Shown here piece by piece: positions 47,093 to 54,332 of a stretch of DNA of 64,000 nt; position 1 is the first letter of the stretch, and every line of letters begins with the position of its first letter. The position numbers were made by a program, and so were the translations under genes. The stretch covers positions 1 to 64,000 of the forward strand of contig NZ_FTOV01000018.1 in NCBI RefSeq assembly GCF_900156825.1, read 5' to 3'. The DNA comes from Chryseobacterium gambrini (lineage in GTDB: Bacteria > Bacteroidota > Bacteroidia > Flavobacteriales > Weeksellaceae). Under the pieces are notes generated by a model that saw only the letters and a list, made by a program, of their open reading frames with translations, did not search any database and was not told the DNA's origin.

Positions 47093-47731
47093 TTATTTTG
47101 ATTTTAACTGAATTAGTAATTTCTCCATCTTATCTTTTAATTCTTCGGAAGAAAGATTGGGATTAATCAGAGAACTTCCGAGTCCTACCGCAACTGCTCC
47201 ACTTTCCATCCAACTGAGAATATCTTCACAATCGGAGCTGATTCCGCCGGTAAGCATAAATTCCATTTCGGGGAAAACCGGCCGGATCGATCTGATGTAT
47301 TTTTTCCCTACGACATCCGCAGGAAATATTTTTACCATTCTAAGTCCGTTCTGATAAGCAAGATTTATTTCTGAAGGCGTAAAACATCCCGGAATCAGTA
47401 AAATATTTCTTTCCGAGGCATTTTTCACAATAGACTCATCAATCACCGGTGTAATGATAAAGTCTGCACCCGCATTTACGTATTCATTCATCTCTGCTAC
47501 ATTTTTTACGGTTCCTATTCCTAAGAAGAGTTCCGGAAATTCTGTCGCTGACAGTTCTTTCAGTTTTCTGAAATTTTGTAAAGCAGATGCTCCACGGTTG
47601 GTATATTCTACAACGCGGATTCCTGCTTTATAAAGCGATTCTACAATGGATTTTGAAACCTCGAAAGATTCATTGTAAAACAATGGAACGATCTTCTGAC
47701 CTTTTATTTTTTGTATGATTAGTAAATTCAT
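47093..47731 (-). CDS. kdgA: 2-dehydro-3-deoxy-phosphogluconate aldolase
   Basis: Class I KDPG aldolase of 212 residues that cleaves 2-keto-3-deoxy-6-phosphogluconate to pyruvate and glyceraldehyde-3-phosphate. The Schiff-base Lys is in MVKIFPADVVG and the phosphate loop in LTGGIS; GIGTVKN is the substrate-binding segment. It overlaps kdgK by 4 nt (ATGA-type), so translation is coupled. Final step of the glucuronate route. Confidence 0.95.
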   Translation of the reverse strand: MNLLIIQKIKGQKIVPLFYNESFEVSKSIVESLYKAGIRVVEYTNRGASALQNFRKLKELSATEFPELFLGIGTVKNVAEMNEYVNAGADFIITPVIDESIVKNASERNILLIPGCFTPSEINLAYQNGLRMVKIFPADVVGKKYIRSIRPVFPEMEFMLTGGISSDCEDILSWMESGAVAVGLGSSLINPNLSSEELKDKMEKLLIQLKSK

Positions 47732-48735
47732 AAATTCTCGATATTAATCGTTTCGTTGATGGTGTCGCCCTGTACAAAAAGTTTTCTGAAAGCGACTTTT
47801 ACAGCATCATTCAGGATCTTTTGGGTTGTATTTCCTTTGATGATTCCGTGAATAAGAGCCGCCATGAAAGAATCTCCGCTGCCTACTCTTTCCAGAATTT
47901 TATCAGAATAGTAGTGTTCTGATATGAATAATTTCCCTTCGGAATAAAGGGTTGCAAAATAATGAACTTCATCTCCTTTTGTGAATCTGAAAGTATTGGC
48001 AATGCTTTCTACATTGGGATAAGATTTCTGAATTTCCAAAGCTGATTTTTCAGCCTGTTTTAAAAGGTTTTCATCATCAAAATTTCCGTTCAGATCGTAT
48101 TGGATTGAAATGTCCAGAAATGCCTGAATTGACCATATATTTCCCATTAAAACATTCACAAACGGCATCAGCTTTGAGATTTTATCAAAAGGATTCTGAT
48201 TCTGCCAAAGAGAAGCACGGTAATTCAGATCCAGAGAAACTTTGATATTCCGGGCATTGGCTTTCTTCATCAAATCAAAACATTTTTGAAAAGCATTCTC
48301 GCTCAAAGCCGGCGTAATTGTGCTTATATGAAGCCATGTAATATCCTGAAAAACTTTATCATCGGAAAATCCTGAAAAATCTGATTCTGAAAAAACGGAA
48401 GGAAAACGATCGTAGATCACTTTGGCATTTTGCATATCGCCATCAAAAGGAAGATAAAAGGTTCCCAGTCTGCCATTGGATCTTTCTGCGAGGATTTCCA
48501 TTTTTTCTTGATTTAATTTTAATTCCAGTTGATCACCCAGATAATTTTCCGGTAATGCAGAATACAGAGAAACCTTATTTCCCCATTTGGAAAGAGCGGA
48601 AGCCACATTATATTCAGCTCCGCCTATATAAATTTTAACGGACTGATTTTCCAGCCAATTTCCATGAGAATCCGGAGCAAAGTGCAAAAGCAGTTCTCCG
48701 AAGCATAAAATTTTATTTGAATTTCCCTGATTCAT
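47728..48735 (-). CDS. kdgK: 2-dehydro-3-deoxygluconate kinase
   Basis: PfkB-family sugar kinase with FGELLLHFAP at its N-terminus, the GGAEYNVASALSKWG block and the C-terminal GSGDSFMAALIHG anion-hole motif (Asp base). A longer open frame begins at 48801, but its extra 22 residues (translated from inside uxaC) do not belong to the family. I place the start at 48735, 2 nt after the uxaC stop, where MNQGNSNKILCFGE begins. Phosphorylates KDG from uxuA. Confidence 0.94.
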   Translation of the reverse strand: MNQGNSNKILCFGELLLHFAPDSHGNWLENQSVKIYIGGAEYNVASALSKWGNKVSLYSALPENYLGDQLELKLNQEKMEILAERSNGRLGTFYLPFDGDMQNAKVIYDRFPSVFSESDFSGFSDDKVFQDITWLHISTITPALSENAFQKCFDLMKKANARNIKVSLDLNYRASLWQNQNPFDKISKLMPFVNVLMGNIWSIQAFLDISIQYDLNGNFDDENLLKQAEKSALEIQKSYPNVESIANTFRFTKGDEVHYFATLYSEGKLFISEHYYSDKILERVGSGDSFMAALIHGIIKGNTTQKILNDAVKVAFRKLFVQGDTINETINIENL

Positions 48736-48737
48736 TC

Positions 48738-50156
48738 TTAAAAATTGAAATAATTTTTGGCGTTGTAATAACAGATATCCTGAATTATCGCTCCAACCCA
48801 TTTTTCGTCATCGGGAAGAAGCCCTTCTTCCATTTCTCTTCCGAACATATTACAAAGCAATCTCCTGAAATATTCATGTCTGGAAAACGAAAGGAAGCTT
48901 CTGGAATCGGTAAGCATTCCGACAAATGTGCTTATTAATCCAATATTCGAAAGGGTGTTCATCTGCTTCTGCATTCCATCCAACTGATCCAGAAACCACC
49001 ATGCAGCACCGAACTGTATTTTTGACCGGATTCCTGACTGGTTGAAATTGCCTGCAAGAGAAGCCAGAACTTCATTATAAGCCGGATTTAAATTGTAAAT
49101 AATTGTCTTTGCAAGTTTGTCTTCGGAATTGAGTTCATCAAAAAGAACACTCATCCTTTGAGCAAAATACCGCTCTCCGATTGCATCAAAACCTGTATTG
49201 ACGCCAAGATTTCTCAGCATGAGGGAATTGTTATTTCTTGTTGCCCCTACGTGGAACTGCTGAACCCAGCCTTTATCAGAATACATTTTGCAAAGTTCTT
49301 TCAGAAGAAATCCGCAAAGCGCATCCGGATTGGAAAATGCAGGTTTGTTGCCTTTCAGAAATTCTGAAAACTCTTTTTCCAGATCTGAATTCCATTTCGT
49401 TGTGTCCGGAAAATATTCAAATCCATGATCAGAAACTTTAGCTCCAACCTCATCAAAATAATTGATTCTTGACTGAAGTGCATTCAACAAATCGGAAACA
49501 GAACTGATATTGATTCCGGAAGCTTTTTCGAGTTTTTTAAGGTTGAGAATATACGATTCGGGATCAATAATATTAATGTAGATATCCGGCCGGAAACTCG
49601 GCAGAGCGACTGTACTGAAACCGCCTGCTCTTAGTTTTTTATGATGTTCCAGCTCATCCGAAGGATCATCTGTTGTACAAAGTGCTTCCACTTTATAATT
49701 TCTGAGTAAATTCTGTGGTGTAAAATCAGGTTTCTGTAAGGAATCCAGCATTGAGCTGTAAACATCTGCCGCATTTTTACCGGACAAATATTCCTTAATT
49801 CCGAAAGTATTTTTTAGCTCAAGATGAGTCCAGTGAAATAGCGGATTCCGAAGCGTATAAGGAACGGTTTCTGCCCACTTAAGGAATTTTTCATTATCGG
49901 CTGCTTTTCCTGAAATGAAATGTTCATCAATCCCGAAATTCCGCATCGCGCGCCATTTGTAATGGTCGCCATCCAGCCAGATCGCCGTAGGGGAACGGAA
50001 ATTATGGTTATGTGAAATGACATCAGGTTCCAGATGATTGTGATAATCGATGATGGGCATTCCTTCCGCATAGCCAAAATAGAGGTTCTCTGCTTTTGAT
50101 GATCCCAACAAAAACGAATCTCCGAAAACGTCTTTATTTTTAATGAAATGACTCAT
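48738..50156 (-). CDS. uxaC: Glucuronate isomerase
   Basis: Uronate isomerase of 472 residues (amidohydrolase-like barrel). The metal-binding HxH motif is in IIDYHNHLEPDVIS near residue 37; the GWVQQFHVGATRNNN and GMLTDSRSFLSFSRHEYF blocks are diagnostic. It converts D-glucuronate to D-fructuronate, the first step after uptake. Its start lies 18 nt from the SDR stop, and kdgK begins 2 nt after its own stop. Confidence 0.96.
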   Translation of the reverse strand: MSHFIKNKDVFGDSFLLGSSKAENLYFGYAEGMPIIDYHNHLEPDVISHNHNFRSPTAIWLDGDHYKWRAMRNFGIDEHFISGKAADNEKFLKWAETVPYTLRNPLFHWTHLELKNTFGIKEYLSGKNAADVYSSMLDSLQKPDFTPQNLLRNYKVEALCTTDDPSDELEHHKKLRAGGFSTVALPSFRPDIYINIIDPESYILNLKKLEKASGINISSVSDLLNALQSRINYFDEVGAKVSDHGFEYFPDTTKWNSDLEKEFSEFLKGNKPAFSNPDALCGFLLKELCKMYSDKGWVQQFHVGATRNNNSLMLRNLGVNTGFDAIGERYFAQRMSVLFDELNSEDKLAKTIIYNLNPAYNEVLASLAGNFNQSGIRSKIQFGAAWWFLDQLDGMQKQMNTLSNIGLISTFVGMLTDSRSFLSFSRHEYFRRLLCNMFGREMEEGLLPDDEKWVGAIIQDICYYNAKNYFNF

Positions 50157-50174
50157 TATTCAATTTAAAAAAAA

Positions 50175-50990
50175 TTAAACTCCGCTGAAAGCACTAAAAC
50201 CTCCATCAACGGGAATTAAAGCTCCGGTAATGAAGCTTGCGGCATCTGAACAGAGAAACTGTACAGTTCCGTTTAACTCTTCCACTTCCCCGAATCTCTG
50301 CATGGGTGTTTTGGCAATTACTTTTTTGCTTCTGTCCGTTAAAGATCCATCAGGATTCAGTAAAATGGCACGGTTCTGATCTCCGATGAAAAATCCCGGT
50401 GCTACTGCATTTACACGGACTTTATCTCCGAATTTTAAAGCCAGATCGGAAGCCAGCCATTGGGTAAAATTGGTAATTGCTGATTTTGCCGCTGAATATC
50501 CGGCGACTCTTGTAATTGCAGAATACGCTGCCATTGATGAAATATTAACAATGCTGCCGCTTTTCTGTTCCGCCATTATTTTTCCGAAAACATAGCTCGG
50601 ATAAACAGTTCCGTTGATATTAAGGGCGGTTACCTCATCCCATCCGCTGATATTCATGTCGAAAAATGACTGTTCAGGAGATAAGGTTGCTGAAGGAATA
50701 TTTCCTCCGGCGATGTTCAGCAAAATATCTATTTTACCATATTTTTCGATGATTTTTTCTGATGCATTTTCCAGACTTTCAATGTTCATTACATTGGCTT
50801 CCACGGCAAATGCATTATCTTCTGAACCTGCAAGTTCCTTCACACGGGACTGCAGTGTTTCGTGATTTCTTCCTAACATCACCACTTTTGCACCGGCTTC
50901 GATAAAACTTTTGGCAAGGCTTCCTCCCAAAACGCCGGAAGCTCCTGTAATGACTGCGACTTTATCTTTTATACTGAATATTTCGTTCAT
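50175..50990 (-). CDS. uxuB: SDR-type fructuronate reductase (D-mannonate oxidoreductase)
   Basis: Short-chain dehydrogenase of 271 residues. NAD(P)-binding TGASGVLGG near residue 16, catalytic Ser in NISSMAAYS and catalytic Tyr/Lys in YSAAKS are present. Between uxuA and uxaC, the only missing step is reduction of fructuronate to mannonate, and SDR enzymes do this in many Bacteroidota and Gram-positives in place of the long-chain UxuB. The function is assigned by that context. Confidence 0.9.
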   Translation of the reverse strand: MNEIFSIKDKVAVITGASGVLGGSLAKSFIEAGAKVVMLGRNHETLQSRVKELAGSEDNAFAVEANVMNIESLENASEKIIEKYGKIDILLNIAGGNIPSATLSPEQSFFDMNISGWDEVTALNINGTVYPSYVFGKIMAEQKSGSIVNISSMAAYSAITRVAGYSAAKSAITNFTQWLASDLALKFGDKVRVNAVAPGFFIGDQNRAILLNPDGSLTDRSKKVIAKTPMQRFGEVEELNGTVQFLCSDAASFITGALIPVDGGFSAFSGV

Positions 50991-51013
50991 TTTTTATTTT
51001 TGATGAATGATGG

Positions 51014-51103
51014 TTGATATTGAACCCTTCGGGTTCGCTGTTCATTGTATTCTGTTTGCCATAGGTTTCACCTACGGTTATTTGTATTGAACCCTTCGGG
51101 TTC
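51014..51103. repeat. Family A repeat between uxuA and the SDR gene
   Basis: A half copy (GAACCCTTCGGGTTC, 51022-51036) and a full copy (51059-51103; GCCATAGGTTTCACCTACGG then GAACCCTTCGGGTTC), within a probable operon. Confidence 0.8.
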
Positions 51104-51109
51104 TTTCTC

Positions 51110-52288
51110 CTAAAGTTTTTTGTTCATTTCATTTTGTACGGCTGCCATTGCTCCTTCTATCTGTCCTAAAGCCAACATTCTTCCCAGGAAAGAGTATCCC
51201 GGATTATATCCTTTATCTTTATCTTCCGATAATAATCTTCCGTGATCGATTCTCATGGGCAGATCGGGATTTTCTTTTTCAAATACTCTTATTACATCGA
51301 TTAACTTTCCTCTTCCGCCTAAATGATGTGCTTCAATAAAGTCTCCGTTTTCAAAAACATTGGTGCTTCTGAGATGAACAAATTTTGTTCTGTGAGCAAA
51401 TTTCTGAGCCAGTTTCGGAACATCATTTTGTAGATTGGCACTAAGCGAACCTGCGCAGAAAGTGAGTCCGTTATGGGGATTGTCTACTGCATTCAGAAAC
51501 CAGTCGATGTCTTCTTCGTTGGTGACAATTCTTGGTAAACCGAGTAAAGCGAAAGGCGGATCATCGGGATGAATACACATCTGGATATTCCATTCTTCAC
51601 AAACCGGCATTATTTTTTCGAGGAAATATTTCAGGTTTTCGCGAAGCTTATTTTTATCTATACCATTATATAATGACAGTAAATTGTTAAATTTTTCTAC
51701 GGGATTTAATTCGCCTTCTCTTATGTTTCCGTTGACGAATCCCTGTGTTTTCACAATAACTGAATCGATCAGATCATGGTTATCTTTTTCCGTGAGTGTA
51801 TTTTTAAGTTCTTCAACTTTTTGAAGAATTTCCTCGATGTAGTCCTTTTCTGCTCCTTCTCTTTTAAGAATATGAATTTCAAAATACGCAAATCTTGCTT
51901 TATTAAAGTACAATGATGATGAACCGTCTTCCCATTCGTGGAAAAGATCTGTTCTTGCCCAATCTAAAACCGGCATAAAGTTGTAGCAAACCGTAGTAAT
52001 GCCTGCTTTTCCTAAGTTTTCGAGACTTTTAATATAATTTTCTATTAAAAAATCACGGTCTTCACCTCCGTATTTGATCGCTTCGCTTACGGGAAGACTC
52101 TCCACAACAGACCAGCGAAGACCGTGACTCTCTATATAATTTTTGTAATCGTTAACAGCCTCTAAGCTCCAGATTTCTCCATTAGGAATATCGTGTAAGG
52201 CAGATACAATACCTTCCACCCCAATTTGTAAAAGGGTTTGTAATTTAATTTTATCGTTCTTCCCAAACCAACGCCATGTTTTTTCCAT
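51110..52288 (-). CDS. uxuA: Mannonate dehydratase
   Basis: 392-residue xylose-isomerase-like barrel enzyme, matching the E. coli UxuA length. Metal-binding His and Cys are in MCIHPDDPPFALLG and FCAGSLSANL, and VHLRSTN, then MRIDHGR near the C-terminus. Dehydrates D-mannonate to 2-keto-3-deoxygluconate. First gene of the hexuronate operon; a susD terminator (52318-52341) lies just upstream. Confidence 0.96.
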   Translation of the reverse strand: MEKTWRWFGKNDKIKLQTLLQIGVEGIVSALHDIPNGEIWSLEAVNDYKNYIESHGLRWSVVESLPVSEAIKYGGEDRDFLIENYIKSLENLGKAGITTVCYNFMPVLDWARTDLFHEWEDGSSSLYFNKARFAYFEIHILKREGAEKDYIEEILQKVEELKNTLTEKDNHDLIDSVIVKTQGFVNGNIREGELNPVEKFNNLLSLYNGIDKNKLRENLKYFLEKIMPVCEEWNIQMCIHPDDPPFALLGLPRIVTNEEDIDWFLNAVDNPHNGLTFCAGSLSANLQNDVPKLAQKFAHRTKFVHLRSTNVFENGDFIEAHHLGGRGKLIDVIRVFEKENPDLPMRIDHGRLLSEDKDKGYNPGYSFLGRMLALGQIEGAMAAVQNEMNKKL

Positions 52289-52317
52289 ACCATTTAAAAT
52301 TTTTAATTAAAAAACAA

Positions 52318-52341
52318 GGCAGATATTTTTTAGGATCTGCC
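52318..52341 (-). terminator. Rho-independent terminator after susD
   Basis: Perfect 7-bp stem GGCAGAT/ATCTGCC around a 10-nt loop; on the gene strand it is followed by TTGTTTTTT. It lies between susD and uxuA. Confidence 0.85.
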
Positions 52342-52377
52342 CTGTGAACTATATATGAATGTGAAACTAACCGATTT

Positions 52378-54321
52378 CTAATAACCAGGATTCTGATATT
52401 TTGCTTTTTCATCAGCAGTTGCACCACTCATTGCATCGATTTGTCCTTGCGGAATCGGTCTCAGATAATGGAACGGCTGAATATTACGTGTTACGGTCTG
52501 CGGTGTATGGTTTCCATAAGCAGTACCTCCGATTTTATAAGTAGCTGCATATTCGCCCCACTTCTGTGTACGCACCAAATCGTACCATCTGTAGAATTCT
52601 CCGTAGTATTCACGGGATCTTTCTGCCAGAATATAATCAATAGTAATTACCGAAGGCGTTGCGGCTGTCATTGCGGCACTATTATCTGCAATGTACGTAG
52701 TGTTTTGAGCGTTATTAAATTTCCATTTACCTGCTCTTGCACGGATTACGTTAATTAAATCTCTCGCCGTCATAGAACCAGATGCTCCTTTTACGGCTGC
52801 TTCTGCTGCGATAAAGTAGAACTCTGAGAATTTTGCGACATTGAAAGGTCTTGTTAAACCTGCATTAGGATATCCTAATCCATTTGGATCATCCGTACGG
52901 TACGTACCGATTTTCCATAATCCCGGATAAACGATTCTGCTGATTCCGTTTGGTGCAACTACCCAATCTGCTCTTCCCGGCAAAGTACCTGCACCCACAC
53001 CGTTTTGCCCTGCTCCTGAAGGATAAGTTGGCGTCTGGGAATCATCATTAAGGAAGCTCAGAATAGCTCCTCCCGGCTGTACAGGTAAATTATTGGCATT
53101 ATACAGAACAGGGTTTGTAACACCTGCTTTGTCCCAGTTACCTCTGTAAGTCGTAACAAAAGTACCGTCATATCTAGAATCAGTAGTTTTATCAGCAAAT
53201 GTATTCTGAATAACCCCAATCGGAGGAGCCATACGAACCCATGGACGTCCTAAAGACTGAGTAGCAGCACGCTGTACAGAACTTACAGCATTAAAGGTTG
53301 TTGCAGAACTGCTGCTCTTCAGGTTGGTGTAGTTCCAGGTCTGCATCCACGCAGCGAAGTTATCAGGAGCCCATCCTGAACCAAAACCTACAGGATCTGA
53401 TTCGTTATAAAATGCACTTGCCTGAGTATGATCTGCATACAGCATACACTCGTTGTTTCTGTCGTTTGATCCTACATTTACATCGTAAAATGTAGGCTGC
53501 AAAGAATATGGACCGGGATTAGTTATTCCCTGCATAGCTGTGTCATAAGCCTGCTGGAAATACCATTGTGCATTATGTCCGTCCGGATCGGTTCTGGGAG
53601 TGTCCGGATACGTTGGAATGCTATTGGGATTCTGCAGCCACCATCCGTATGTAAGGTAGGCTTTTGCTAAAAATAATCTTGCAACATTTTTCGTTACTCC
53701 TCCTGTTACTCTTGGTGAAGCGGGTAAATTATCTATTGCTTTTCTGAGATCAGGAAAAATTCCTCTGGTATAAACTTCCGGAACGGTATTTCTCTTAGAA
53801 GTTGTTATCGCATTTGTATTCAGTGCAAGTTCTCCTGCTCCCAAATCTAACGGGACTCCTCCATACGTCTGAACCAGCATAAAGTAATCAAATGCTCTGA
53901 AGAATCTTGCTTCGGAAATTAATGATTCTGCCACGCCAAACTGCGGACCTCTTTCTACAATTCCGTTTGCGGTATTAATTGATGGGAATACAGATCCCCA
54001 AATCATACTCGGAGGGAAAGAAGATGGTGTAACGTTACCATTTCCTGAAAAGTCCAATTCTTTAAAGTTTCCGTCTGCACTCTGTGCAAAAGTAGATTCG
54101 TCGGTTCCGTTCTGGCAGTTACTCATGAAGTAGCCGTTACCATACAATAAACGCAAACTTCTGTATAAAGATGTTACCCCTGCTGTTACCCCATCCGGCG
54201 TATTAAAATAATCCACCGTATAGTTAGATCTTGGCTGTTCGTCCAGAATTTCATTACAACTGGATAAGCAAAGCGAGAAGAAAAACGCTCCTAAAACTAT
54301 TTTTTTATTAAACTTGATCAT
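52378..54321 (-). CDS. SusD/RagB-like outer-membrane glycan-binding lipoprotein
   Basis: 647-residue SusD-family protein with a lipoprotein signal (lipobox LSSC, Cys22). N-terminal LDEQPRSNYT and the TPR-like region (FFRAFDYFMLVQTYGGVPL) are typical, as is the C-terminal block LAERSREYYGEFYRWYDLVRTQKW. It forms the lid of the SusC channel encoded immediately upstream (12-nt gap). Substrate is presumed to be arabinoxylan-type oligosaccharides from context. Confidence 0.95.
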   Translation of the reverse strand: MIKFNKKIVLGAFFFSLCLSSCNEILDEQPRSNYTVDYFNTPDGVTAGVTSLYRSLRLLYGNGYFMSNCQNGTDESTFAQSADGNFKELDFSGNGNVTPSSFPPSMIWGSVFPSINTANGIVERGPQFGVAESLISEARFFRAFDYFMLVQTYGGVPLDLGAGELALNTNAITTSKRNTVPEVYTRGIFPDLRKAIDNLPASPRVTGGVTKNVARLFLAKAYLTYGWWLQNPNSIPTYPDTPRTDPDGHNAQWYFQQAYDTAMQGITNPGPYSLQPTFYDVNVGSNDRNNECMLYADHTQASAFYNESDPVGFGSGWAPDNFAAWMQTWNYTNLKSSSSATTFNAVSSVQRAATQSLGRPWVRMAPPIGVIQNTFADKTTDSRYDGTFVTTYRGNWDKAGVTNPVLYNANNLPVQPGGAILSFLNDDSQTPTYPSGAGQNGVGAGTLPGRADWVVAPNGISRIVYPGLWKIGTYRTDDPNGLGYPNAGLTRPFNVAKFSEFYFIAAEAAVKGASGSMTARDLINVIRARAGKWKFNNAQNTTYIADNSAAMTAATPSVITIDYILAERSREYYGEFYRWYDLVRTQKWGEYAATYKIGGTAYGNHTPQTVTRNIQPFHYLRPIPQGQIDAMSGATADEKAKYQNPGY

Positions 54322-54332
54322 GATTTTGTAAT

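Noticed and set aside
48736..48801. 22-codon N-terminal extension of kdgK
   Set aside because: Encoded inside uxaC and absent from the PfkB family; the ATG at 48735 fits the operon spacing.
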